Below, piece after piece: positions 36,003 to 43,434 of a stretch of 64,000 nucleotides of DNA. The DNA comes from Salipiger bermudensis (GTDB lineage: Bacteria; Pseudomonadota; Alphaproteobacteria; Rhodobacterales; Rhodobacteraceae). Positions within the stretch are counted from its first letter, which is position 1; the number at the start of each line of letters is the position of its first letter. Made by a program: the position numbers and the translations under genes. The notes under the pieces are model-generated. The model ran no database searches and was not told the origin of the DNA. It saw nothing but the letters and a program-made list of their open reading frames with translations. Location: contig NZ_JAIUZY010000001.1 of assembly GCF_020171625.1 (NCBI RefSeq), positions 372,001-436,000 on the forward strand, given 5' to 3'.

Positions 36003-36580
36003 GCGGGGACCTTCATCGTGTCGAGGAAATTCTTGAGCAGCTGGTGCCCGTGTTCAGAGGCGATGCTCTCGGGGTGGAACTGCACGCCGTGGATCGGCAG
36101 GTCGCGGTGGCGCAGCCCCATGATGGTGCCGTCCTCGAGCCAGGCGTTGACGATCAGCTCCTCGGGCAGCGTGTCGCGGTCGACCACGAGGCTGTGATAG
36201 CGCGTCGCCTCGAACGGCGAGGGCAGGGTGCTGAACACCCCGGTGCCGTCGTGATGCATGGACCCCATCTTGCCGTGCACGATCTCGGAATGCTGCGTGA
36301 CGGTGCCGCCGAAGGCCTGACCGATGGTCTGGTGTCCGAGGCAGACGCCGAAGAGCGGCGTGCCGGTCTCGGCCGCGGCCTCGGTCAGCGCGAGGCAGAT
36401 CCCGGCCTGATCCGGGTCGCAGGGGCCGGGGCTCAGCAGGATACCTGCGGGCTTCAGCGCCATCGCCTGCTGCACGTCGAGCGCATCGTTGCGCCAGACC
36501 TGCGTCTCGACACCAAGCTCGCCCACGTAATGCACGAGGTTGTAGGTAAAGCTGTCATAGTTGTCGATGAGCAGAAGCAT
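35999..36580 (-). CDS. trpG: Anthranilate synthase component II / aminodeoxychorismate glutaminase
   Basis: Glutamine amidotransferase subunit that supplies ammonia to TrpE, and possibly to PabB. A 193-residue class I GATase. It begins [20 protein letters not shown], the nucleophile is Cys80 in [15 protein letters not shown], and the His-Glu pair is in [13 protein letters not shown] near the C-terminus. First gene of the minus-strand operon trpG-trpD-ung-trpC-moaC-moeA. TrpE is not in the window. The start at 36580 is chosen over 36634 because it gives the universal family N-terminus. Confidence 0.95.
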   Translation of the reverse strand: MLLLIDNYDSFTYNLVHYVGELGVETQVWRNDALDVQQAMALKPAGILLSPGPCDPDQAGICLALTEAAAETGTPLFGVCLGHQTIGQAFGGTVTQHSEIVHGKMGSMHHDGTGVFSTLPSPFEATRYHSLVVDRDTLPEELIVNAWLEDGTIMGLRHRDLPIHGVQFHPESIASEHGHQLLKNFLDTMKVPA

Positions 36581-36717
36581 GAGGCATTCTCGGGCTGGAG
36601 ACAGGTCTTGGTCGGGGCTATACATGCGCCCCAAGATGGTGCAGCGTCAAGGGGATGCGCCACGAGAACGGCCCGGGCACGGGGCCGGGGGCGCAGCGGG
36701 CGAAGAGGGCAGAAGCG

Positions 36718-38562
36718 ATGGCACGAGGGTTTCTCGCGGGGGCGATCATCGGCACGGTGGTGTCGGGCGTGACACTGGGCACGGTTTCGGTGCTGACGGG
36801 CCCGCCACTGCGCGAGCGCGCGGCGCTGCCGCCGGAGGCCGAGGTGCCGGGATCGGCGCCTGCGAAGATCGGGACGGCCGGGACGCCCGAGGCCGAGACA
36901 ACCGCGGTCGGGGAGAGCCGCTTGGAGCCGGCCCGTGAAGGGGCGGGTGAGGGCGTGAATGCACTGCGTGGAGAGGCCGAGGTTTCGGAAGAGCCAGAGG
37001 TTTCAGAAGAGGCCGAGGTTACAGAGGTGGCGCCCTCCGACAGCGACATGGTGGCGGACACCTCCACTCCCGAGAGCGATGACACCACCGGCGCCGAGGG
37101 CGCTGCGGCCTCGGAGCCTGATGTCAAAACCGGCGCCGCACCGGCGGACGGGGACACACCCGCGCTTGCCGAGGCCGAGGAAGCGTCGCCCGAGGGCGCG
37201 GACGCTCCCGCCGCGCCGGACACCGATGCCAGCCCCGGCGATGCTGCCGCTCTCGCGAGCGACCCCGCCTCGGACACCGCAACCTCGCGTCAGGACGCCG
37301 CGCCGCAGACCAGCTCCGAGGACGGCGTCGAAACCGTCACGCCCGCCGCTGGGACGCCCCCGGAGGAGCCCGCGGGGGCCGAGACCGTCTCGCGCCCCGG
37401 CAGGCCCGGCGAGGTGACCGCCGCCGCGCCCGAGCCGTCCCCCGGCATCAGCGCCGCCTCCGACACGCCGCCCGAGGCCGAGACGGTGCTCGACGCGCCC
37501 ACGGCCCCTGCTGAACCCGACACTAATACCGCGTCGATGGAGATGGCGAGCGCCGACACGCCCGAGCGTCGCGACACCGTCCAGCCCGACGCGCCGCAGG
37601 GCGAGGACGCGCCTGAGCTCTCCACCCAGACCCCGGCCGCGCCGCTGCCCGCGCCGCTGCCCGCGCCGCTGGTGCCGGGCGAGAACACACGGCCCAGGGT
37701 CAGTACGCTTCCGGGTCGCGCCGGCGCGGATGGCGGTGAGGATGGCACGCCCACAATCGGCACGCGGGCCGGCTCGCTCGTCGAGCGCGGGGCGTCCGAA
37801 GAGGCCAGCCGTCTGCCGTCGATCGGGGAGGCGGTGCCGGCAGAGCCCAGCGCCGCGCCCAAGGCCGATCCGTCCCCACAGCCGCCGCTCGAGCGTTACG
37901 CCGTCTCGGTCGAGGCCGAGGACGGCGCCCCGCGCATGGCCATCGTGCTGATCGACGACGGCAGCGGCCCGCTCGGCCCCGACACGGTCGGCGCGTTTCC
38001 CTTCCCGGTCAGCTTCGCCATCCCGGCCTCCCATCCCGACGCCGCCGACACCGCGCGGGCCTATCGCGATGCGGGCTTCGAGGTGCTGGCCGTCGCGGGC
38101 GTGCCGGAAGGCGCGCAGGCCACCGACGTGGAGGTCACGCTCGAGGGAAGCCTCGGCGCGGTGCCCGAAGCGGTGGCGGTGATGGAAGCGCTTGGCGATG
38201 GGCTGCAGGGCTCCCGCGCGATCTCCGAGCAGGCGGCGCAGTATCTCGGCGCGTCCGGTCACGGGCTGCTGATGCAGCCCAAGGGGCTGAACACCGGCGA
38301 GGCTTTGGCCCGTCGCGAAGACGTGCCCACGGTGACGGTGTTCCGCGATTTTGACGGAGACGGGCAGGATCCCCGCGTGATGCGCCGCTTCCTCGATCAG
38401 GCGGCCTTCAAGGCGCGTCAGGAGGGGGACGTGGTGATGCTCGGGCGGTTGCGCGCCGACACGGTCTCGGCCCTCCTGCTCTGGGGCCTGCAGGACCGCG
38501 CCAGCAGCGTCGCGCTGGTGCCGATCTCTCTCGTTCTCCGCGACAGCCTCGGGGAAGACTGA
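36718..38562 (+). CDS. Divergent polysaccharide deacetylase family protein (YibQ/DUF610-like)
   Basis: A 614-residue protein with a single N-terminal membrane anchor (MARGFLAGAIIGTVVSGVTL). A very long low-complexity, acidic Pro/Ala/Glu/Asp/Thr-rich linker (about 25-400) follows. The last 210 residues are a divergent polysaccharide deacetylase domain: PRMAIVLIDDGSGPLG holds the catalytic Asp pair of the YibQ type, then FPVSFAIPASHPDAADTARA, GHGLLMQPKGLNTGEALA and LGRLRADTVSALLLWGLQ. The role is probably envelope polysaccharide or peptidoglycan editing. The start at 36718 has GAGGG eight bases upstream and no extra N-terminus; the frame opens at 36655. The 3' end is duplicated directly downstream. 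Confidence 0.85.
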   Translation: MARGFLAGAIIGTVVSGVTLGTVSVLTGPPLRERAALPPEAEVPGSAPAKIGTAGTPEAETTAVGESRLEPAREGAGEGVNALRGEAEVSEEPEVSEEAEVTEVAPSDSDMVADTSTPESDDTTGAEGAAASEPDVKTGAAPADGDTPALAEAEEASPEGADAPAAPDTDASPGDAAALASDPASDTATSRQDAAPQTSSEDGVETVTPAAGTPPEEPAGAETVSRPGRPGEVTAAAPEPSPGISAASDTPPEAETVLDAPTAPAEPDTNTASMEMASADTPERRDTVQPDAPQGEDAPELSTQTPAAPLPAPLPAPLVPGENTRPRVSTLPGRAGADGGEDGTPTIGTRAGSLVERGASEEASRLPSIGEAVPAEPSAAPKADPSPQPPLERYAVSVEAEDGAPRMAIVLIDDGSGPLGPDTVGAFPFPVSFAIPASHPDAADTARAYRDAGFEVLAVAGVPEGAQATDVEVTLEGSLGAVPEAVAVMEALGDGLQGSRAISEQAAQYLGASGHGLLMQPKGLNTGEALARREDVPTVTVFRDFDGDGQDPRVMRRFLDQAAFKARQEGDVVMLGRLRADTVSALLLWGLQDRASSVALVPISLVLRDSLGED

Positions 38563-38600
38563 GCCCTCAGCAGGCGCCGCATCGCCGTTCGCGCCATTGC

Positions 38601-38777
38601 CGCTTCCTCGATCAGGCGACCTTCAAGGCGCGTCAGGAGGGGGACAGTGTGATGCTCGGGCGGTTGCGCGCCGACACGGTCTCGGCGCTGCTGCTCTGGG
38701 GTCTGCAGAACCGCGTTAGCAGCTTAGTGCTGGTGCCGATATCTCTCGGTCTCCGCGTCAGCTTCGGGGCAGACTGA
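38601..38777 (+). pseudogene. Diverged tail copy of the upstream polysaccharide deacetylase gene
   Basis: A 177-base block starting 215 bases after the matching part of the intact gene (38386-38562). By hand alignment, 18 of 177 positions differ, with no net insertion or deletion. The frame stays open and ends at its own TGA: RFLDQATFKARQEGD, then SVMLGRLRADTVSALLLWGL, then QNRVSSLVLVPISLGLRVSF, then GAD. There is no start codon or ribosome-binding site. Many differences are non-synonymous and the codon GC bias is relaxed, as expected for a relic that is no longer selected. Confidence 0.8.
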
Positions 38778-38804
38778 GGCCACGGCACTCGGCAGCGCTC
38801 CTGC

Positions 38805-38837
38805 CTTCTCTACGTCGAGAAATACTCCGGGGGAGTC
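38805..38837 (-). repeat. Dispersed terminator-like element, diverged copy
   Basis: On the plus strand it reads CTTCTCTACGTC, GAGAAATACTCC and GGGGGAGTC, 33 bases. On the minus strand it gives CTCC-CCC-GGAG followed by TATTTCTC, a short hairpin with a T-rich tail. It is oriented to terminate the minus-strand small operon ending at 38889. A separate GTCCCGGC-CCC-GCCGGGAC hairpin follows at 38835-38853. Confidence 0.6.
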
Positions 38838-38888
38838 CCGGCCCCGCCGGGACGGGGGCAGCGCCCCCTCATTCCTCTCCGGTCATGC

Positions 38889-39142
38889 CTAGTAAGTCGA
38901 GGGGAGCGCCGTCTGCGTCTGTCGTGTTAGACTTTGCATGAGGTCGGCGCACGCATCGCCGAAATGCGTCGTCAATGCAAACCGGGCGCTGAGCGCCGTC
39001 ACAAGCGCCGATGCCGCGATGGTATCCGGCAAATGATGAACGGCCTCGCTCAGCCACAGGACGCCGTGCTGCGGATCGTCGAGAGGCGGGCCTCGTTCTC
39101 GGCGTCGCCGAGGGGCAGCGTACAGTCAGGCGTGACCGTCAT
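38889..39142 (-). pseudogene. Frameshifted ORF of unknown function (minus strand)
   Basis: Starting at ATG 39142 the frame reads MTVTPDCTLPLGDAENEARL with good codon character, then stops after ten more poor codons. One base-shift away, the frame continues as LDDPQHGVLWLSEAVHHLPD, then TIAASALVTALSARFALTTH, then FGDACADLMQSLTRQTQT and ALPSTY, ending at TAG 38889-38891. The switch is needed around 39080. Total length (254) is not a multiple of three. The start overlaps the stop of the small membrane-protein gene, as in an operon. No homologue recognised. A sequencing error would give the same picture. Confidence 0.5.
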
Positions 39143-39299
39143 CCGGCGAAACCGGGGTCATCGCCCACCGAACCGCCAGCGCGACCGCGAGGAGGAGCGG
39201 GATCATGGTGCCCGCGCCCCAGGACAGAAACGCCCAGATGGTCAGCCCCGCCGATGCGAGAACCGCTACAAGAAGTGTGACCAGATGTGTCACGGGCAT
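39126..39299 (-). CDS. Small two-helix membrane protein, 57 residues
   Basis: Reads MPVTHLVTLLVAVLASAGLT, then IWAFLSWGAGTMIPLLLAVA, then LAVRWAMTPVSPDDGHA. Two hydrophobic segments (about 5-26 and 31-47) are joined by a short Gly-rich turn, with a polar C-terminal tail. GGGGAG lies 7-12 bases upstream of the ATG at 39297-39299, a good ribosome-binding site. GC-rich third positions support coding. I do not recognise a family. Its stop overlaps the start of the frameshifted ORF downstream by 14-17 bases, suggesting a two-gene unit. Confidence 0.6.
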   Translation of the reverse strand: MPVTHLVTLLVAVLASAGLTIWAFLSWGAGTMIPLLLAVALAVRWAMTPVSPDDGHA

Positions 39300-39743
39300 G
39301 ATCGTCTCCCCTACCTCTTGAGGAAGATAGGATATCCGGGGCCGGTTTCAAAGGGAAAGCCTCGGCGCGGCGACAGTGTGCCATGCGCAGACGGGTACGG
39401 AGGTGCGCGGCCTAACGGGACAGAGTCGTTGCGTTCGGGCGCAGGCAGACCAGGCGACAGGGAGCCGGATCAACGCGCGTTGGTTTCGGAGCATAACGTC
39501 GATCCTATCCGCCATCTCGCCTAACACACCGCTGGGAGGTTGTTTGAGGCAGCCATCGCCATCAACACGGGCGAGACGAGGTCCGTCGCCCGCGGTGGCC
39601 TTCGGTAAGGTCATCGCCCGGGTGACGCGGTTCGCGCGGGCGAGCTGCGCGCACCATGCCGCGGAAGCATGGGCACGGCCTGCTTCGCGGCCTGCGAACG
39701 CCGCGGTCTCGGCGACGACACCACCCGCGGTGGCCTTGCAAAT

Positions 39744-39758
39744 GTTCCCCTAATGTTC
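39744..39758. promoter_or_regulatory. LexA (SOS) box upstream of the PA0069-type radical SAM gene
   Basis: GTTCccctaatGTTC is an exact match to the alphaproteobacterial LexA operator, the same form as the box of lexA in this window. It ends 12 bases before the ATG at 39771, so it overlaps the start of transcription or the short leader. This predicts that the gene is induced by DNA damage. Confidence 0.8.
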
Positions 39759-39770
39759 CACTATCCATCC

Positions 39771-40856
39771 ATGACCGACTCTCCGCGCCAGATCGACAGG
39801 GACCGCCGTCCGGGACGCGGGGCCGCCAGCCGCGAGTCCGGGCGGTTCGAGCGGCTGCGCTACGAGGACGCTCATGATGGCTGGGAGATCGAGGAGGAGC
39901 TGCCCCCGCTGCGCACCGAGGTGCGCGAGGAGCGGCCCCGCAGCCTGATCAACTACGTCTCTTCGCCCGACATTCCCTTCGACCGCAGCATCAACCCGTA
40001 TCGCGGCTGCGAGCATGGCTGCATCTATTGTTTCGCGCGACCGTCCCATGCCTATCTCGGCCTCTCGCCGGGGCTGGACTTCGAGACCCGGCTCATCGCG
40101 CGGCCCGATGCGCCGGAGGTGCTGGCCCGCGAGCTGCGCGCGAAGCGTTATCGCGTCGCCACCATCGCCATCGGCACCAACACCGATCCCTACCAGCCGG
40201 TCGAGCGCGACAGGGGTATCATGCGCGCCTGTCTCGAGGTGCTGCGCGATCATCGCCACCCGGTGGCGATCGTCACCAAGGGCACGCTGATCGAGCGCGA
40301 CATCGACATCCTGTCCGAGATGGCGGCGATGGGGCTGGCGCGGGTGGGCGTGTCGGTCACCACGCTGGAGGCCGACCTGTCCCGGCGGATGGAGCCGAGG
40401 GTGCCGGCGCCCAAGCGGCGTCTGGCGACGATACGGCGCCTTGCGGAGGCGGGGATCGAGACGCGGATCATGGTCTCGCCGGTGGTGCCGGCGCTGACCG
40501 ACCCGGAGCTCGAAGCGATCCTGGCCGCCGGGGCCGAGGCCGGCGCCGCGGCGGCGAGCTGGATCATGCTGCGCCTGCCGCTGGAGGTGGCCCCGCTCTG
40601 GCGTGCGTGGCTCGAGGAGCATTATCCCGGGCGGGCGGGCCGGGTGATGGCGCGGCTGCGCGAGATGCACGATGGCGCCGACTATTCCGCGCAATGGCAT
40701 CGGCGGATGCGGGGCGAGGGCAACTATGCAAAGCTGATCGCGCAGCGCTTCGACAAGGCGGCGCGGCGGCTCGGCCTCGACCGGTCTCTTGGCCCGCTGC
40801 GCTGCGATCTGTTCCAAGTGCCGGCACGGGCGGGAGATCAGTTGAGCCTGTTCTGA
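39771..40856 (+). CDS. PA0069 family radical SAM protein (spore-photoproduct-lyase-like)
   Basis: A 361-residue radical SAM enzyme. The cluster motif CxxxCxxC is RGCEHGCIYCFARPSHAY (Cys80, Cys84, Cys87). It is followed by IGTNTDPYQPVERDRGIMRA and VTKGTLIERDIDIL, typical of the PA0069/SplB-related clade, and VSVTTLEADLSRRMEPRVPA. The family is related to spore photoproduct lyase, but its reaction is unknown; it often has a helix-rich C-terminus like the one seen here. The exact LexA box 12 bases upstream implies SOS induction and so a DNA-repair-related role. The ATG at 39771 is chosen since the frame upstream is repeat-like. Confidence 0.87.
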   Translation: MTDSPRQIDRDRRPGRGAASRESGRFERLRYEDAHDGWEIEEELPPLRTEVREERPRSLINYVSSPDIPFDRSINPYRGCEHGCIYCFARPSHAYLGLSPGLDFETRLIARPDAPEVLARELRAKRYRVATIAIGTNTDPYQPVERDRGIMRACLEVLRDHRHPVAIVTKGTLIERDIDILSEMAAMGLARVGVSVTTLEADLSRRMEPRVPAPKRRLATIRRLAEAGIETRIMVSPVVPALTDPELEAILAAGAEAGAAAASWIMLRLPLEVAPLWRAWLEEHYPGRAGRVMARLREMHDGADYSAQWHRRMRGEGNYAKLIAQRFDKAARRLGLDRSLGPLRCDLFQVPARAGDQLSLF

Positions 40857-41253
40857 GGGCGCCGATCCGGGTTCGTTAAGCGCCGGGAAGCCGTCGCGGT
40901 TGCCTGCGCCCGCTGCTTGAGGGGCAGCGCCTTTGCCGGAAGCTCGTGGTGCGGCACGGGCCGGCCTGCCTCCGGCGGGAGTATTTTTGACGAAGAGAAG
41001 TTTGGGGCGTTGGTCCCCGGCGGCGGGGGCATTTCGGAGAGGGGCCGTCGCTGTCGGAGTTGATGCCGCCCAGCGTGGCGGCGGTCTGTTTGAGGGGCGG
41101 GCGCGGGCCTGCGGGGCGGGTGCCGCGCGCATGACCCGCAGGGGCGCGGGCGGAGACCTTTCGACCGGCAGGCGCGAACACGTCGCGCGGCGCGTCACAC
41201 CGAGGCGGGGCAGGTGCGACGCGCGATCGCCCCCGCCCTAAGGACGATCCCCC
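40857..41253. other. Convergent spacer with one dispersed element
   Basis: 397 bases between the radical SAM stop and the HAD stop. Apart from the perfect 33-base element at 40968-41000 it is a GC-rich stretch with overlapping Arg/Gly-rich shadow frames on both strands and no recognisable gene or ribosome-binding site. Confidence 0.55.
40968..41000 (+). repeat. Dispersed terminator-like element, perfect copy
   Basis: Reads GCCTCCGGCGGGAG, TATTTTTG, ACGAAGAGAAG on the plus strand. The CTCC/GGAG arms close over GGCG and are followed by a T-tract, an intrinsic-terminator layout. It lies 111 bases behind the stop of the radical SAM gene in the orientation that would end its transcript. Identical to 51975-52007. 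Confidence 0.8.
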
Positions 41254-41901
41254 TTAACGCAGCCGGTCCAGAAGCGCGGGCAGAGCTGCGTCGGTGTAAT
41301 CGGCGATCGTGGCTTTCGCCCCGGCCTCGCACAGGCGCGCGTGGCTGAGGCCCGAGCGTACACCGATGGCATAGGCGCCAGAGCGCGCAGCGGCGCGCAT
41401 TCCGCTGGGGCTGTCCTCGAAGGCAAGGCAGTGCTGCGGCAGGGCCCCGAGCTGGCGCATCGCGGCGAGGTAGGGCTCGGGGTCGGGCTTGGCGCGGGCG
41501 CATTCGTCGCCGATGATCAGCAGTTCGAACCGGTCGCGGAGCCCGATCGCCCTGAGCATGTGCTCGCCGTTCTCGCGCGGGGCGTTGGTCACCACCGCCA
41601 GCCGCCAGTTTTCGCGGTCGGCCTCGTCGAGCAGCGCCACTGCGCCGGGCATCGGCTCGGCCCCGTCGCCGAGACGTTCGCGGAACCGACGTTCCTTTTC
41701 GTCGGACAAGGCCTGCGCGTCGCAGCCCGGGAAGAGCTTGGGGAACATCTCGAGATTGTGGTTCCCGTGGATGCTGTTTTCATAGATCTCCGGGGTCAGC
41801 TCCTTGCCGTTCTCGGCAAAGATTTCCGCGAAGACCGCGTAGTGGAGCGGGTCGGAGACGAGCAGGGTGCCGTCCAGATCGAAGAGGAGCGCTTTTGTCA
41901 T
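41254..41901 (-). CDS. HAD-superfamily phosphatase/phosphomutase (subfamily IA)
   Basis: A 215-residue HAD hydrolase. The nucleophile motif is LLFDLDGTLLVSD (Asp8 and Asp10), motif II is VVTNAPREN (Thr), and motifs III/IV are DECARAKPDPEPYL (Lys) and CLAFEDSPSGMRAA (Asp). The cap domain sits between motifs I and II, as in beta-phosphoglucomutase-like proteins. Substrate unknown; sugar phosphates or phosphoglycolate are likely. It begins at 41901, 20 bases behind the MetF-like gene, on the same strand, and is probably co-transcribed. Confidence 0.9.
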   Translation of the reverse strand: MTKALLFDLDGTLLVSDPLHYAVFAEIFAENGKELTPEIYENSIHGNHNLEMFPKLFPGCDAQALSDEKERRFRERLGDGAEPMPGAVALLDEADRENWRLAVVTNAPRENGEHMLRAIGLRDRFELLIIGDECARAKPDPEPYLAAMRQLGALPQHCLAFEDSPSGMRAAARSGAYAIGVRSGLSHARLCEAGAKATIADYTDAALPALLDRLR

Positions 41902-41920
41902 GCCCTCCCGATACAGCGTC

Positions 41921-42844
41921 TCAGATCGCCCGTCGAGCCGGACGCGTCGCAGCCCCGCCATGCGCCGTGGCCCAGTCGGTGCAGGCCTTGATGCCGCCGA
42001 GCGGAAAGAGGTGGGCCTGTGCGATGGGAAAGCCCGGATCGGCGGCCTTGCGGGCGGCCAGCTCGGCGGCGAGTTCGGCCGGCTCGTAGGGCAGCAGCAG
42101 CTTGCCCATGTCGAGCGCGCGCTTCTGCAGCACCCGGAGCGAGGGTCCGACGCCGCAGGCGATGGCGAACTTGAGCATGGTCTGCAGCTTGGCGGGGCCG
42201 GCGAGGCCGATATGGATCGGCAGCGCGACGCCGTGGGCGCGCAGGCGGCTGGCCCAGTCGAGGATCGGGGCGGCCTCGAAGGCAAACTGGGTCACCATCG
42301 CCATCTGCGCGTCGCTGCGGTCCGAGAAGTCCTGTTTCCAGCGCGCGGCGGCCATGGCCTCGGCCTCGCCGCCATCGGCGTCGATGTCACGGCTGCCTTC
42401 GGGGTGGCCGGCCACGTGCAGCCGGGTGAACCCCGAGGCATCGAAGAGCCCGGTCTCGAGCAGCTGCATCGAGCTGTGGAACGCCCCGCGCGGCTCGGAG
42501 ACGCCGCCCGCGAGGATCAGCCCCTGCGTGACGCCGGCCTCGCCCTGATAGCGCGCGATCCAGTCGGCCAGCATCGCTTGGTCGGCGATGAGACGGGCCG
42601 GGAAATGCGGCATGGGGGCGAAGCCTTCGCCGGCAAGGCGCTTCGCGGTGGCGACCATGTCCTCGATCGGCGTGCCGTCGATATGGGCGATGTAGACGCG
42701 GGTGCCCTCCGGCAGGAGGGCGCGGAAATCCGCGACCTTGGCGGCGGTGCGCGGCATCACCTCGATGGAATAGCCGCTGAGGAAGCTGCCAAGCGCCGGG
42801 GGCTGTGGCGAGGCCTTGGGCTTGCGAAACTTCAGCAGCGACAT
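41921..42844 (-). CDS. Methylenetetrahydrofolate reductase-like protein (MetF family)
   Basis: A 307-residue flavoprotein-like TIM barrel. Family features are SIEVMPRTAAKVADF near the N-terminus (the E-x-x-P region), GTRVYIAHIDGTPIEDMVAT, FAPMPHFPARLIADQAML (Pro-His-x-x-A/G-R, as in MTHFR) and GLILAGGVSEPRGAF. It probably reduces or oxidises the C1 unit on tetrahydrofolate. In Rhodobacterales this short form often sits beside a small protein with a WRDxPA motif and corrinoid methyltransferase genes, and such a small protein is upstream here. The start at 42844 has GAGGA eight bases upstream; 42865 is an alternative. Confidence 0.8.
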   Translation of the reverse strand: MSLLKFRKPKASPQPPALGSFLSGYSIEVMPRTAAKVADFRALLPEGTRVYIAHIDGTPIEDMVATAKRLAGEGFAPMPHFPARLIADQAMLADWIARYQGEAGVTQGLILAGGVSEPRGAFHSSMQLLETGLFDASGFTRLHVAGHPEGSRDIDADGGEAEAMAAARWKQDFSDRSDAQMAMVTQFAFEAAPILDWASRLRAHGVALPIHIGLAGPAKLQTMLKFAIACGVGPSLRVLQKRALDMGKLLLPYEPAELAAELAARKAADPGFPIAQAHLFPLGGIKACTDWATAHGGAATRPARRAI

Positions 42845-42874
42845 GCAGTGGGTCCTCAGGGTCATCGGGCTGGC

Positions 42875-43177
42875 TCAGAGGGCGGCCGGGCGGGGCGCCG
42901 GAGGAACGGCGCACGCGGGCCGGTGGGCAACGTTGCTCCGCTGCGCGAAAGCGACGGCGGTGGGCATGGCCAGCGTGTGAGGCGGGTTGTCGAACATGCG
43001 GGCGCAGGCGCGGCGACAGTCGGCGACATCGGGAACGGGGTCGGCGACCCTGCGCCTAGCCCGGTCGTGCGCTCGTTCGGACGGCGCCGGGCGCGCGGCC
43101 TTGGCACCACCACCGCCCAGAACGGTGAGACGCGGCGCCGGAAGGTCGCGCCACTGGGCGATGCTGATCTCGGGCAT
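42875..43177 (-). CDS. Small protein with N-terminal WRDLPA motif (possible virulence-factor family)
   Basis: A 100-residue ORF starting MPEISIAQWRDLPAPRLTVL. The first 14 residues match the opening of the small conserved virulence-factor family (typically M-x-x-V-x-I-x-x-W-R-D-I-P-A) that precedes MetF-like genes in Rhodobacterales. The remainder, rich in Ala/Arg/Pro, does not look like that family, so this may be a diverged or decayed member. AGGAAGGGAA precedes the ATG at a good distance. It ends 30 bases before the MetF start, on the same strand. An open frame by chance cannot be excluded. Confidence 0.45.
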   Translation of the reverse strand: MPEISIAQWRDLPAPRLTVLGGGGAKAARPAPSERAHDRARRRVADPVPDVADCRRACARMFDNPPHTLAMPTAVAFAQRSNVAHRPACAVPPAPRPAAL

Positions 43178-43434
43178 GGCAGGCGATTCCCTTCCTCATG
43201 GTTCAATCGGTGTAGTCGGGTCGCCTCGCGCGGCGGGGGCGGTTTTCGACACTCACCGGTCCGTGTGCGACCTCGGCTCCTGCGGCCGTCCGGCCAGAAA
43301 GGCAAAGCCGGACAAGGCGGCCTTGATGAAATAATATCGTTTTGACATAATTTTGCTGCGGCTGTGCGGCGCCCTTGCCGTGAGGTCGGCGCGTGGATGG
43401 GGTCGACCGCGACAGACGGGAGGGACGCAGGGCG
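43178..43434. other. Divergent spacer with an AT-rich promoter patch
   Basis: 257 bases between the WRDLPA ORF and the sulfotransferase. Positions 43320-43360 are distinctly AT-rich (contain ATAATATCG, TTTTGACATAATTTTG). TTGACA at 43342-43347 is a perfect -35 match for the plus strand but lacks a good -10 at the usual distance. Minus-strand reading gives TATTAT as a possible -10. No gene seen. Confidence 0.4.

Larger units (their letters stand above)
38779..39770. other. Accessory-looking region with a small operon remnant
   Basis: About one kilobase between the deacetylase tail copy and the radical SAM gene. It holds an imperfect dispersed element and hairpin (38805-38853), a minus-strand pair of a small membrane-protein gene and a frameshifted ORF (38889-39299), and a 440-base stretch (39300-39743) in which I find no credible gene. 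The latter has a 14-base direct repeat CCCGCGGTGGCCTT at about 39588 and 39724. Confidence 0.55.

Noticed and set aside
39300-39743. Several short frames on both strands before the radical SAM gene
   Set aside because: No ribosome-binding site, no hydrophobic or domain pattern, and frames overlap with similar quality on both strands.
40933-41241. A 102-codon plus-strand ORF in the radical SAM-HAD spacer
   Set aside because: It translates the dispersed element and GC-rich spacer (PAGVFLTKRSLG is the element read as protein); this peptide recurs wherever the element is open and is not a gene.
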